Positions 7,821 through 17,649 of a stretch of DNA of 54,109 bases are shown here, in pieces. Source of the stretch: Candidatus Uhrbacteria bacterium (lineage in GTDB: Bacteria > Patescibacteriota > Patescibacteriia > UBA9934). Each line of letters starts with the position of its first letter. Positions within the stretch are counted from its first letter, which is position 1. The notes under the pieces are model-generated. The model did no database searches. It was not told where the DNA came from and was given only the letters and a program-made list of their open reading frames with translations. The stretch spans positions 65,995-120,103 of the forward strand of contig CALRHE010000001.1 in NCBI GenBank assembly GCA_943359345.1, given 5' to 3'. The position numbers and the translations under genes were made by a program.

Positions 7821-8312
7821 ATGAAAAATCCTTGGTCATGGTTAGGACTTATTTTAGGCTCAGGGGTGATAATTTTTTTGCTCTGGATATTGTTGCCCTT
7901 TGTAGTTAACCGTACCAGTCATGACGTATCGCCGCTTGTGCCAACTTCAACTGGCAACATTCCAGTCCTGCCAGACCCGAGTTTAATGCCGCCAGAGTTA
8001 ATAAAAACTGGATTATTCAAAACGCGGGCCCACGACACCAGCGGTTTAGCGCAGTTGATTGAAACTAACTCGGGTGCGCTGCTCAGACTGGAAGATCTGA
8101 ATACGCTGAATGGCCCTGATCTGCGCGTTTACTTGGCAACAGACGAAACCGCCAGCGAGAGTCTTGATCTAGGTCCACTGAAAGCGAATCGTGGAGATAT
8201 GAACTACGTTATTCCGGACGACACAGATCTAAATAAGTATCCTTACGTACTCATCTGGTGCCGGGCCTTCAGCGTCCTCTTTGGAAGCGCTGAGCTTGAA
8301 GCCCAGAATTAG
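7821..8312 (+). CDS. membrane-anchored DM13-domain protein
   Basis: N-terminal TM; GLFKTRAHDTSGLAQLIETNSGALLRLEDLNTLNGPDLRVYLAT...LGPLKANRGDMNYVIPDDTDLNKYPYVLIWCRAFSVLFGSAEL matches the DM13 pattern. Confidence 0.85.
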   Translation: MKNPWSWLGLILGSGVIIFLLWILLPFVVNRTSHDVSPLVPTSTGNIPVLPDPSLMPPELIKTGLFKTRAHDTSGLAQLIETNSGALLRLEDLNTLNGPDLRVYLATDETASESLDLGPLKANRGDMNYVIPDDTDLNKYPYVLIWCRAFSVLFGSAELEAQN

Positions 8313-8400
8313 CAACTATCCCCAGCCTCAGGCACAAAGCGTGGAACCCCACTAGGGTGGTGCTATGCTGTAGTCACCTAAATTATTAATCATCACTTTT

Positions 8401-8625
8401 ATGATGATGTCACCAGGTCTGTGCGGCGGTCACAAATTAGCATGGGTACTCGTATTTATTGGTGCGATTAACTGGGGCTTGATTGGTTTCTTTGAGTATA
8501 ATTTGGTCAATGCCATTTTGAGCAGCGCACCTACCATTGAGCGCGTAGTTTACGCCCTCGTAGGTTTGTCAGCGATCTTCTCGCTCTTCTGCGCCAAGTG
8601 CTCGATGTGTAAGACATCAAAATAA
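8401..8625 (+). CDS. DUF378-family membrane protein
   Basis: HKLAWVLVFIGAINWGLIGFFEYNLVNAIL...VYALVGLSAIFSLF. Confidence 0.85.
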   Translation: MMMSPGLCGGHKLAWVLVFIGAINWGLIGFFEYNLVNAILSSAPTIERVVYALVGLSAIFSLFCAKCSMCKTSK

Positions 8626-8641
8626 TCAGTTCCAACGACAC

Positions 8642-8665
8642 AACCGACCCGGTTGGGTCGGTTTT
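8642..8665. terminator. bidirectional intrinsic terminator
   Basis: aaccgaccc-ggtt-gggtcggtttt between convergent genes. Confidence 0.8.
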
Positions 8666-8666
8666 G

Positions 8667-9437
8667 TTATTTAGGCTGAATTACGATGACGTTGGGTACG
8701 GGCCCGGCGCTGTCCAAGATTTCTACAAAACTACCTGTCTCAACTGCTATACCAGTTGACGGACCACCATCAAGATTTATAACGTCGTACCAATTGACAT
8801 CGATCTCCTGCAAGATCTGCATCAGCTCAAACAAACTGACATCATCTTTCCAAACTACACCAACATATACCTGACCAGCTTCATCAGTACCAATAAACGT
8901 TCGTCGCGCCAACAAGCCACTATCTTCTTGAATAGACTCCCTACCCTGCTTAAGTAAAAATGGGTAGCTCTGTCCGGCCTCGGTCACGCCAGTTTTAGAA
9001 AAATGCTCAAGCCCGGTGTCCAGAATATCAAACTCAGGCGCTAAACGAATCACACCAGATTTATCAAGATCAAACTCTTGGGCATGTAAGGCCTGACCCT
9101 GGGTAATCAATAACCCAGCCGAGGTTTGATCTTCAAGAAAATAGAAACCATTAATCACTACCCGTTCGCCAACCAGCTGGCTAGACCAGGTGGCGACTCT
9201 GTGCGGCTCAGCCTGGGCTGCGATTGAAAAATCGAAAGCCTCGGGATCCAGAGCATACACCAAGACGTTGATGTCATCGCTTGAAACAAACTCCAGGCGC
9301 TGCAGATTTTTTCCCACTACCCCCCAACGAGCTACGTACCATGGACTATAGGGTGAACGAACAGCCAGACTCCAACCCGCAAAGCCTAGGCCCAGGAGCA
9401 CCACCGTAAACGCCAACAGCCTGGCAGACAAACGCAT
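8667..9437 (-). CDS. phosphodiester glycosidase family protein (NAGPA/DUF2233-like)
   Basis: VVINGFYFLEDQTSAGLLITQG...RRTFIGTDEAGQVYVGVV...LDGGPSTGIAVETG; start at MRLSARLL avoids overlap with pyk. Confidence 0.8.
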   Translation of the reverse strand: MRLSARLLAFTVVLLGLGFAGWSLAVRSPYSPWYVARWGVVGKNLQRLEFVSSDDINVLVYALDPEAFDFSIAAQAEPHRVATWSSQLVGERVVINGFYFLEDQTSAGLLITQGQALHAQEFDLDKSGVIRLAPEFDILDTGLEHFSKTGVTEAGQSYPFLLKQGRESIQEDSGLLARRTFIGTDEAGQVYVGVVWKDDVSLFELMQILQEIDVNWYDVINLDGGPSTGIAVETGSFVEILDSAGPVPNVIVIQPK

Positions 9438-9438
9438 A

Positions 9439-10848
9439 CTAAACCGGTACGACAGACAGCGTGACGCCACCTTTAATGCCAGGGGTGACAAAGGCTACAT
9501 TTTGACCTGAACGTAAATGCAAGTGGCGCCGTAACTCAGTCTTCATTCTAGGCACAAAAGTACCTGCATGATCATCAGTAATAACTGGCACCAAACCTGC
9601 ATGCATCACAGCCTGACGAGCCGCCGCAGAATCTGGCACAGCCACCAGGATGGGTATGTCCATCCGGAACATGTTCAAGAAGCCAATATCTGAGCCTAAT
9701 GACAAGGTGGTCACGACAGCATGGATGAGGTCACGTCTAGCCATGACCGACACAGCATGAGCTAAAGCTGAAGCCAAACAATTGATCACGCTGGTATCTT
9801 CCGGCAAACGATCAAAGCGGGAAGCCTCAGCCTCGCGAATTACTGATGCCATTGCTTGTACGGTGGTAGCCGGATAACGACCAACAGCCGACTCGGCTGA
9901 CAGCATAACAGCATCGGCGTGATCAAAAACAGCGTTGGCAACATCAGAAACTTCGGCTCGGGTAGCTCGGGGGTGGCTGCGCATACTCTCAAGCATCTGA
10001 GTGGCCACGATCACCGGTCTACTGGCTAGTCGACAGCGTTCAACCACATCTTTTTGCACGACTGGCACATCCTCAAAGGGAATTTCAATCCCCAGATCGC
10101 CACGACCAAGCATAATGCCATCAGCAGCCGCGATAATTTCATCAATCCGCTCGAGTGCAGCTTTACGTTCCACCTTAGCCATTATAAGCGGGGGTCGAAC
10201 ACCAAATTTAATAGCTTGTTTGCGGATCAGTTGGCGCAGATGAAGCAAAACTTCTGGGCCAGTCACAAATGACAAACATATCCAATCAACACCCTGTGAA
10301 ACACCAAAGATCAGATCCTGTTGATCTTTGGGTGTCAGGCTTGAAAAACTAATTTTAGAGTCTGGTAAATTGATGCCCTTATGGGAAGTTAACTGGCCAC
10401 CGACCTTCACAACTGCGTGCACCGTGCGCCCGCGCACTCGGAGTACCTCTAACTCAAGATAACCGTCATCAAGCAAGATACGATCACCCGTTTTTACAGC
10501 CTGGTGCAAACCCGCATACGCCACCGGCAACGGTCCGCCGTGTTTATAGTCTTTAGCTGAGGCCGACAAGGTGATTGTCATACCCTCATGAAGCTCTAGA
10601 CCCCGATCTGGAAACTTACCCACGCGAATTTTGGGACCTTGTAAATCCTGTAAAATTGCTACGATGCTCGAGGTTTTTCTGGCAGCTGCCCGGATAGACT
10701 TAATCAGTACGGCGTGCTCTGCATGGGTACCGTGAGAAAAATTAAGTCTAGCTACATCCATGCCGGCCGTCATCATACGCCCCAAAACAGTGGTCGAGCT
10801 TGAAGCCGGACCAATGGTGCAAACTATGCGTGTACGCGCAGACTCCAT
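9439..10848 (-). CDS. pyk: pyruvate kinase
   Basis: RTRIVCTIGPASSS...MDVARLNFSHGTHAEH...ILQDLQGPKIRVG...MLGRGDLGIEIPFEDVPVVQK...ATQMLESM. Confidence 0.96.
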   Translation of the reverse strand: MESARTRIVCTIGPASSSTTVLGRMMTAGMDVARLNFSHGTHAEHAVLIKSIRAAARKTSSIVAILQDLQGPKIRVGKFPDRGLELHEGMTITLSASAKDYKHGGPLPVAYAGLHQAVKTGDRILLDDGYLELEVLRVRGRTVHAVVKVGGQLTSHKGINLPDSKISFSSLTPKDQQDLIFGVSQGVDWICLSFVTGPEVLLHLRQLIRKQAIKFGVRPPLIMAKVERKAALERIDEIIAAADGIMLGRGDLGIEIPFEDVPVVQKDVVERCRLASRPVIVATQMLESMRSHPRATRAEVSDVANAVFDHADAVMLSAESAVGRYPATTVQAMASVIREAEASRFDRLPEDTSVINCLASALAHAVSVMARRDLIHAVVTTLSLGSDIGFLNMFRMDIPILVAVPDSAAARQAVMHAGLVPVITDDHAGTFVPRMKTELRRHLHLRSGQNVAFVTPGIKGGVTLSVVPV

Positions 10849-10871
10849 AGTGCTAGCATTATAGCAAGAGA

Positions 10872-10979
10872 TATTACAAAATTAGATATTAGCAGTCTTT
10901 AGAGAAGTAGATATTAGACACTGACGGAGCGGATCTAATGACTAATTACTAATAGCTGCTAATATCTAATTTTGTAATA
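10872..10979. repeat. MITE-like palindromic element, copy 1
   Basis: tattacaaaattagatattagcag ... ctgctaatatctaattttgtaata terminal inverted repeats; near-identical to copy 2. Confidence 0.85.
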
Positions 10980-10986
10980 ACTAAAG

Positions 10987-11448
10987 CTATTTCGTCTTCT
11001 TTAGGCTTTTCAATTCTTTCTCAAACCGGTTAACATCCTCAAATGAGAGGTACACCGATGCAAAACGGATATAAGCAACTTTATCAAAAGTCTTGAGATG
11101 TTTCATAACAATATCACCAACTTCAAGAGTGGTGATCTCTCCGCCGCGCACCTTTTGGATATCACGTTCAAGATTGTGCACGATGTTCTGAAGCTCAGTG
11201 TCAGTATATGGACGTTTTTCTAATGATCGTTTCAAACCAACCACTAGTTTTTCTCTAGAATAAGCCTCGCGCTTGCCGTTACGCTTAACCACCGTAACAT
11301 CTAAAAGTTCCATTTCTTCAACGGTTGAAAACCTGAACACACAGCGCTGGCGCTCACACTCTCGACGTCTACGGACCGACATGCCATCTGCACCCAAACG
11401 AGAGTCGACCACGCGTGTAGATTTGTAATTACATACCGGACATCTCAT
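10987..11448 (-). CDS. nrdR: transcriptional repressor NrdR
   Basis: MRCPVCNYKSTRVVDSRLGADGMSVRRRRECERQRCVFRFSTVEEMELLDVTVVKRNGKRE; ATP-cone region follows. Confidence 0.92.
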   Translation of the reverse strand: MRCPVCNYKSTRVVDSRLGADGMSVRRRRECERQRCVFRFSTVEEMELLDVTVVKRNGKREAYSREKLVVGLKRSLEKRPYTDTELQNIVHNLERDIQKVRGGEITTLEVGDIVMKHLKTFDKVAYIRFASVYLSFEDVNRFEKELKSLKKTK

Positions 11449-11504
11449 ACGTATTCATCACTGGCCTCACATCATCGCTTATCACTAATACTATTTACAC
11501 AGAC

Positions 11505-11542
11505 AGTAGGAATCATTCACAGATTTTACGCAGATGTGATGG
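11505..11542. repeat. cacagattttacRcagat-type intergenic repeat, partial copy
   Basis: attcacagattttacgcagatgtga resembles attacagattttacacagattgtga in the 30323-30450 element. Confidence 0.5.
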
Positions 11543-11546
11543 TTGA

Positions 11547-12821
11547 TTAAATCATCTTACGGCGAATAAAAGCAGGAATCCCAATCTCACTATCGTCTTC
11601 TGGGGCTGGGGCTGCAACTATCGGCGTCTGGAGTGGTGATCTTTGTTCTCCAAGATTATCTCTGGCGGCCACCGGCATAGCATCCACTGGTCGCTTACTG
11701 AACGGAAAATCTGTACCCGGGGTAGTTGGAATATTGCTTGAGCGAGCAGGCACCTCAGCTGGTCGTGCTAAGGCTGAGCTAGGTTTCCAAGAGCGCGATT
11801 GAATTTCAACCTCACCACCCAAGCTTGGAGCACGACGATGATCGCGATTATCAAAACCCGTTGCTACTACAGTAATGCGAATCTCGTCACCCATGTTTTC
11901 ATCCAGAATCAGTCCGAAAATCACCTTAGCGTCGTCATCGGCAGCTCCGGTAATCACCTTAGCTGCTTCCTGGACCTCGTACATAGACACGTTGGCATTA
12001 CCGGCTACGGTAAACAAGATGCCCTTGGCCCCGTCTATCGAGATTTCAAGTAATGGACTTGCGATTGCATGCTTGGCAGCCTCAACAGCGCGATTATCTC
12101 CTGCAGCCGTTCCAATACCCATGAGGGCTGATCCTGCATTCTGCATGATAGCCTTTACGTCGGCAAAATCGACGTTAATCTGACCCGGAACTGTGATCAT
12201 CTCAGCAATACCCTGCACCCCCTGACGCAGGACGTCATCTATAATTCTAAACGACTCAGCCACCGTAGTTTTCTTATCAATAATCTGTAAAACACGATCA
12301 TTGGGTATAGTAATAATCGTATCAACGTGTTGAGCCAGTTCTGCATGGGCGTCTTCAGCGATCCGGCGACGCTGAGCGCCCTCGAAACCGAACGGTTTAG
12401 TGACAACAGCAACTGTCAGCGCTCCGGCTTCCTTGGCAATTTTAGCTATCTCCGGGATAGCACCACTACCGGTACCACCGCCTAGGCCGGCTGTCAGAAA
12501 TACCATGTCAGTCCCCGCTAAAACATTTCGCAGTTCATTAGCATTTTCCTCAACGGACCGTCTGCCCATTTCAGGATTCATACCCGCACCCAAGCCTCGA
12601 GTCACAGTCTTACCGACTGGAATCTTGTTTACTGCCAAATTGATATGCAAAGCCTGGGCATCAGTGTTCACGGCCACAAATTCAATACCACGCAGTTTTT
12701 CCTGAATCATGCGATTAATTGCAGATCCACCACCGCCACCAATGCCAATAACCTTTATTTTGGCAGTTGTTTCTATCTCTGGCTTAATCTCTGCCATAGG
12801 CTGAGTACAAGTATTGTTCAA
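11547..12821 (-). CDS. ftsZ: cell division protein FtsZ
   Basis: KVIGIGGGGGSAINRMIQEKLRGIEFVAVNTDAQAL...LTAGLGGGTGSGAIPEIAKIAKE. Confidence 0.97.
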   Translation of the reverse strand: MNNTCTQPMAEIKPEIETTAKIKVIGIGGGGGSAINRMIQEKLRGIEFVAVNTDAQALHINLAVNKIPVGKTVTRGLGAGMNPEMGRRSVEENANELRNVLAGTDMVFLTAGLGGGTGSGAIPEIAKIAKEAGALTVAVVTKPFGFEGAQRRRIAEDAHAELAQHVDTIITIPNDRVLQIIDKKTTVAESFRIIDDVLRQGVQGIAEMITVPGQINVDFADVKAIMQNAGSALMGIGTAAGDNRAVEAAKHAIASPLLEISIDGAKGILFTVAGNANVSMYEVQEAAKVITGAADDDAKVIFGLILDENMGDEIRITVVATGFDNRDHRRAPSLGGEVEIQSRSWKPSSALARPAEVPARSSNIPTTPGTDFPFSKRPVDAMPVAARDNLGEQRSPLQTPIVAAPAPEDDSEIGIPAFIRRKMI

Positions 12822-12904
12822 TAACTACACCTACCGAATACCTTTTGTGTACTACCCTATCTTATCGTGAAAAGCACCGTCAACACAAGGCGGGGATAAG
12901 CTTA

Positions 12905-13016
12905 GTTATTACAAAATTAGATATTAGCAGTAATTAGAGAAATAGATATTAGACCGTGACGGAGCGGATCTAATGACTAATTACTAATAGCTGCTAATAT
13001 CTAATTTTGTAATAAC
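12905..13016. repeat. MITE-like palindromic element, copy 2
   Basis: Perfect 26-bp IRs gttattacaaaattagatattagcag / ctgctaatatctaattttgtaataac; shared core gacggagcggatctaatgactaattactaatag. Confidence 0.88.
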
Positions 13017-13029
13017 TGATCCCTGCTAC

Positions 13030-14289
13030 CTAGGGTATGAGTGACTTCATCCATTTCCGCATTTGCTCGGCTACCTTATCAACGCTCTTAAATTTAAAGA
13101 AATTTCCAAAGTTAAACTTATAACCGTGTAGCTCACGGATACCGTGACCCCAGGCAGCTAAGCCGATGGCGGTAGCAAAGGCCGGATCATGGGCCTCATC
13201 GATCACGCTAGTGATACCGATCGGGGTCCCAACTGCACAAGGTAGACGCAGAACACGTTTAGCCACGTCGATCGAGCCTTCCAGCTTCATGGCGCCACCT
13301 GTAAACAGGACGCCGACCGGCAGCATGCCTGAGCGATCAACCTTACGCAGCTCGCCATCGATAGCCTCAAAAATCTCCTCCATACGGGCCTCAATAATTT
13401 CAGCCAAAAATCTGCATTTTACGACCTCGTCTGTCTCAGCCCCAAAATCTCGCAAAGCAAATTGGTGTTTACGATCAACGATATCAGGCACAGCCTTGCC
13501 ATAAGCCAGTTTTACTTTTTCAGCCACTTCTATAGAGGTTCTAAGTCCAATGGCAATATCATTAGTCACGTGATCACCACCAATCGGCAAAACCGCGGTA
13601 TGTAATAAATCACCCTCCTCAAACACTGCCATTGAGGTGGTGGCTGAACCTATATTCACGACACACACACCCAAATCACGCTGGCGTTGGGTGAGGACTG
13701 CCTCGGCCATGCCAAGCGGCGCATACACAAGATCATCTATATCTAATCCGGTCCGATACACGCTCTTAGTCAGATTTTTAATGTGCGAAGATAAGGCCTC
13801 AATAATCACGGCGTCGACCTCGAGTCGGATGCCGTTCATACCAATTGGATCCTTAACACCCCTCTGGCCATCAACCGTAAAGCTCTTTGGGATAACGTGC
13901 AAAATGTCGTAATTCGAGGGTGTAGCAACTGTGCGAGCAGCTTCCATGGCTCGCTCAACATCGTCCTCTTCAATTTCAGCCTGGGGCCGAGACACACCCA
14001 CTACCCCACGACTCTCCTGAATCACAATACTCTGGCCGGCAATGGCTACCCAAGCGGTATTTAGAGCGATCCCGGTCATGCGCTCAGCTTTTTCTAGAGC
14101 CTTAGATACCGCTGAAACCGCATCTTCCATGCTAGAGACAGCACCTTTATGCATACCTCCAGACGGTGAAGCCACGGCGCCAATCACATGAAGACGGGCT
14201 GAGCCGTCTTCGCCAGCGCTAGCTTTGCACACAGCAACACGAATGGTGGAAGAACCAATATCTAGCCCTGTGATGATCTGGTCGGACAT
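13030..14289 (-). CDS. ftsA: cell division protein FtsA
   Basis: QIITGLDIGSSTIRVAVCKA...GVCVVNIGSATTSMAVFEEGDLLHTAVLPIGGDHVTNDIAIGL; next to ftsZ. Confidence 0.95.
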   Translation of the reverse strand: MSDQIITGLDIGSSTIRVAVCKASAGEDGSARLHVIGAVASPSGGMHKGAVSSMEDAVSAVSKALEKAERMTGIALNTAWVAIAGQSIVIQESRGVVGVSRPQAEIEEDDVERAMEAARTVATPSNYDILHVIPKSFTVDGQRGVKDPIGMNGIRLEVDAVIIEALSSHIKNLTKSVYRTGLDIDDLVYAPLGMAEAVLTQRQRDLGVCVVNIGSATTSMAVFEEGDLLHTAVLPIGGDHVTNDIAIGLRTSIEVAEKVKLAYGKAVPDIVDRKHQFALRDFGAETDEVVKCRFLAEIIEARMEEIFEAIDGELRKVDRSGMLPVGVLFTGGAMKLEGSIDVAKRVLRLPCAVGTPIGITSVIDEAHDPAFATAIGLAAWGHGIRELHGYKFNFGNFFKFKSVDKVAEQMRKWMKSLIP

Positions 14290-14308
14290 ACAAAATACTC
14301 AAGCGCCT

Positions 14309-14704
14309 TTAGCGTCCTCCACTAAACTCAAGTATAGCATAAATGAGGTTATAAACATGCGGGTAAAAAATCATGATCCCAACCGCACCAGCAGTCAGCG
14401 CAGTCAAAAAAACTGCTCCGGCCATCATATCTTTTATGTCTCGTACCATGCTACTCAAGCGTGGTTGAACAGCATCGGCAAAACGTTCCATAATGCTATT
14501 CAAGATTTCGAGCACCATCACCGCTGAACACAAAAGGAGTACCAGTATGCGCTCCCATGTATACAGGGGTAAAAGCATGGACAAACAAAAAACGACTATC
14601 GAGATAAATATCTGAAACCTAAAACTTTGTTCAGCTCTAGCTACTTCAAAAATCCCGCGCGCGGCGTGCTTAAGGCTACGCCAGAACAATCTGATAGGGC
14701 TCAT
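14309..14704 (-). CDS. dgkA: diacylglycerol/undecaprenol kinase family protein
   Basis: SLKHAARGIFEVARAEQSFRFQIFISIVVF...LVLLLCSAVMVLEILNSIMERFAD. Confidence 0.88.
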   Translation of the reverse strand: MSPIRLFWRSLKHAARGIFEVARAEQSFRFQIFISIVVFCLSMLLPLYTWERILVLLLCSAVMVLEILNSIMERFADAVQPRLSSMVRDIKDMMAGAVFLTALTAGAVGIMIFYPHVYNLIYAILEFSGGR

Positions 14705-15126
14705 AAAATTTTAGCCACAATGGCATCTTGAAGTGAAAACATGGTATCGGCAGCGCTGGCCTGCTCGTGATCATATCCCATCAGGTGCAGAATACCGTGA
14801 ACCAACAGATCAGCCAACTCAAGTTCAAGGTCGCCGTTTTCGGCTTGCCGTTTAGCTTGAGGATAGGAAATCAGCACATCACCCAGCTGACCGCTCAAAG
14901 CACGTTCCCCGGCCGCGAAAGACAAAACATCCGTCACCTTGTCCTGGCCACGATACATACGGTTTAAGCGGCGTATTTCAGTGTCAGTCACAAAGTTCAC
15001 ACTCACACTCCCATCAGACTGCCCGGGTACATGTTTGGCCAAGGCTTGGGACAATTTAGCCAAACGCAGACGGGTCAAGCGCTCCGCTCTGGGAACCTCA
15101 TCTTGATGAATATCAAAACTGATCAT
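14701..15126 (-). CDS. ybeY: endoribonuclease YbeY
   Basis: NRMYRGQDKVTDVLSFA...ADLLVHGILHLMGYDHEQ (H-G-x-L-H-L-x-G-Y-D-H motif). Confidence 0.94.
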   Translation of the reverse strand: MISFDIHQDEVPRAERLTRLRLAKLSQALAKHVPGQSDGSVSVNFVTDTEIRRLNRMYRGQDKVTDVLSFAAGERALSGQLGDVLISYPQAKRQAENGDLELELADLLVHGILHLMGYDHEQASAADTMFSLQDAIVAKIL

Positions 15127-16079
15127 GGTACAAGCTTAAAACTATTTGCCATCATTTTAAAAGTTTGTAGAAATTCAATATTCTGAGCATCCACCAAATC
15201 GTAAATCAGCGTATACACACGTGTACCGGCATCCAAATACATGACGCGCTCGTCAGGCCCAATCAAAGCCTGGTAACCCTCTTTAGTGAGAGTTGGCTGT
15301 AAACGGTTAAGCGCCACCTCGCCTACCTGCTCCGTATACCAATCCCCGAGCGTCTGCTCAGCCGCTTTGTCCTGCCACAAGACGTTAACGCCAGCCCCAG
15401 TGGTTGACCTAAAACTAACGCGCTGCGAAGCTGGTGTGCTGGTGGGATTCCAAGTGGTGGGATAAAATATTGTGAACGGTAAGTCCAGACTTTCAAGCAC
15501 GCGGACCGCACCCGTATCCAGCAAAGTTGAGGGTGCTAAACCACGCGGATCAAATCTATGAAAAACTTCGTTGCCGTCTAAATAGGTATCCCCATCAGAA
15601 TCCGGATTACGAAAATCAGTACCGTACAACAGCTCTTCAACATTAGTTAAGCCATCACTATCAGTGTCAACGCCAGAAACTGGCTTGGCTGGTTCCGGTT
15701 CAGGCACTGGCACCTGTGGTTCAGGCTCAATAACCTCTTCAGACGGGGTATCCACTACCTCTGGAGTCCTGAGCAGGCCTTGCGAATACGCCCAGGCCAG
15801 AGCCGCGACAACCAGCAAAATTATTATCAATAAAGCAATAATCACTACGCCGAGTTTTGAACGCTTAGGCACGGCTGGTGATAAGACCTTGGGTGGTTGA
15901 ACTGGGGGCTGGGCTACAGGCTTTGGAAGCGCGACAACTTTAGCTGGCTCCAGCTTGACTTCACGGTCATAAAACTCCTTGGGCAGCGTGTGTATGACGA
16001 TATCCGAATGAGCCGTATCCGGTTTGGGAACGGCGGGCCTGTCTGGGGTTGGAGTTATGGCCTGTCTGTCCTCAAACAT
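15123..16079 (-). CDS. single-pass membrane protein with thrombospondin-type-3/EF-like DxDxDG repeats
   Basis: Pro-rich cytoplasmic N-terminus, one TM (LGVVIIALLIIILLVVAALAW), then DTDSDGLTNVEELLYGTDFRNPDSDGDTYLDGNEV. Confidence 0.75.
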   Translation of the reverse strand: MFEDRQAITPTPDRPAVPKPDTAHSDIVIHTLPKEFYDREVKLEPAKVVALPKPVAQPPVQPPKVLSPAVPKRSKLGVVIIALLIIILLVVAALAWAYSQGLLRTPEVVDTPSEEVIEPEPQVPVPEPEPAKPVSGVDTDSDGLTNVEELLYGTDFRNPDSDGDTYLDGNEVFHRFDPRGLAPSTLLDTGAVRVLESLDLPFTIFYPTTWNPTSTPASQRVSFRSTTGAGVNVLWQDKAAEQTLGDWYTEQVGEVALNRLQPTLTKEGYQALIGPDERVMYLDAGTRVYTLIYDLVDAQNIEFLQTFKMMANSFKLVP

Positions 16080-16132
16080 GTTCCTCCATGTAACTGTTGA
16101 CGGACGGGGCCGAGCCCCGCCCCTACAGTGAT

Positions 16133-16750
16133 TTAATTATTTGGCAGCTCTAAAATTTTACCAGGACCATTAGGATTATACCCTGAACGAACTTCTTGAC
16201 CGTCAGCGAAGCTGTCTCCATCAGTGTCGGCCCGAAGTGGATCCGTGCCATAAACCTGAACCTCTTCCCTGTCTCCGAGTAGGTCGCTGTCAGTGTCTGG
16301 CTTAGACACGCTGGTGCCGGCCGCTTGCTCTTGATCATTGTTCAAACCATCGCCATCAGTATCAATAACAATCTCGACTTCGGGTACAGATACCTGAGCG
16401 TCGTCGTCTGGACCTTTGCCGTCAGGTTCATCAACCTTAGCATCAATATCAGCTTGAGTTGTGTCATCACCGTCAGCCAGTGTTTGCTTATCCACTGGAT
16501 TCATAAGTCTAAAAGCCAAGTAGGCCGCTAGACCCATAGCCAAAAAGGCAATCACAACAATCACAACCGTTTTCCACACATGCCCTCCAGAGCCCAGATC
16601 TTTATCTTGAATAATCTGGGGATTACTTGGGGGTGGTGTTGACAGACTAGGCGCTGGGCTTGCTGGAGTCCCAATCCCTGCCACCGGCAAATTGGCTGGT
16701 GGCTCTACGCCTTCAAAGATATCTTGTGGCTGCTGTTTGCTGTCAAACAT
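16133..16750 (-). CDS. single-pass membrane protein with TSP3-like DxDxDG repeats
   Basis: TM KTVVIVVIAFLAMGLAAYLAF; DTDGDGLNNDQEQAAGTSVSKPDTDSDLLGDREEVQVYGTDPLRADTDGDSFADGQEV. Confidence 0.78.
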   Translation of the reverse strand: MFDSKQQPQDIFEGVEPPANLPVAGIGTPASPAPSLSTPPPSNPQIIQDKDLGSGGHVWKTVVIVVIAFLAMGLAAYLAFRLMNPVDKQTLADGDDTTQADIDAKVDEPDGKGPDDDAQVSVPEVEIVIDTDGDGLNNDQEQAAGTSVSKPDTDSDLLGDREEVQVYGTDPLRADTDGDSFADGQEVRSGYNPNGPGKILELPNN

Positions 16751-16755
16751 AGAAG

Positions 16756-17646
16756 TTATTTAAGAGGATCGTAACCGCTCTCCACCTCAGTCCCATCGCT
16801 AAATCCGTCGCCATCGGTATCAGCCTTGGTTGGATCAGTTGTATATACATGTACCTCATCCCCATCAGTAAGTCCATCGGCGTCGGTATCAGTTACGTTG
16901 TCTGATGTCCCAAAGACCCTTTCATCCAAAACTACCAAACCATCGATATCCATGTCAGCCTGGTCTTGTGCCTGCTTACAAGCGTAAGCCTCACTCTCGT
17001 TTAGCACCTCACAAGCCTCCGGCGACCCACTGGCCACGGCCTCCGCCAGCTGTTCGGCCTGATCGCACGCAGCTTGATCGATGCCTGCCTCGGCACACTT
17101 ACCGACCGCCACGATCGCAGCCTCAACCTGAGTTTCACACGCGGCTCGAGTCGTGGTTCCTGTAATAGCAGCACACTTAGTCAAACTCATCTCTGCCTGA
17201 GCTTGGAGCAAATACGGGGTATCAGCACAAGCCGCCCGCTCTGGGCCAGACAAAACGTCACAAACTAGTGGATCAACTTTATCAATAGCTATGAGAGACA
17301 CACAATCACTCAAGCCTTCGCCCACGAGCACCTGACAAGCCTCAACTAAGCCTAAACGTCTGGCCGCGTCAGCCCTAGCCAGCTCTAGACACAGCGTATC
17401 AACCGCCTCACAGTCTGCTCCAAGCTGTGATTCAATGGCGTCAACCTGGCTCATAAGGTCTACATCCTGCTTGGCGAGTTTACGATTTTTAAGAACATTT
17501 TGCGCGGCTACAGCTGAAAACACTAGTGCCAAAACACCCAAAACAATCAATCCCAGAGACTGCCAAACGCGCTTATGCTTCCACCATGGATCAGATGGAG
17601 GTATGGGCGAAGGGTCATAATACTGATAATTCTGAAAGTCTTGCAT
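16756..17646 (-). CDS. single-pass membrane protein with Cys/Ala-rich stalk and C-terminal TSP3-like repeats
   Basis: TM SLGLIVLGVLALVFSAVAA; C-rich helical region; DTDADGLTDGDEVHVYTTDPTKADTDGDGFSDGTEVESGYDP. Confidence 0.75.
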   Translation of the reverse strand: MQDFQNYQYYDPSPIPPSDPWWKHKRVWQSLGLIVLGVLALVFSAVAAQNVLKNRKLAKQDVDLMSQVDAIESQLGADCEAVDTLCLELARADAARRLGLVEACQVLVGEGLSDCVSLIAIDKVDPLVCDVLSGPERAACADTPYLLQAQAEMSLTKCAAITGTTTRAACETQVEAAIVAVGKCAEAGIDQAACDQAEQLAEAVASGSPEACEVLNESEAYACKQAQDQADMDIDGLVVLDERVFGTSDNVTDTDADGLTDGDEVHVYTTDPTKADTDGDGFSDGTEVESGYDPLK

Positions 17647-17649
17647 ACA

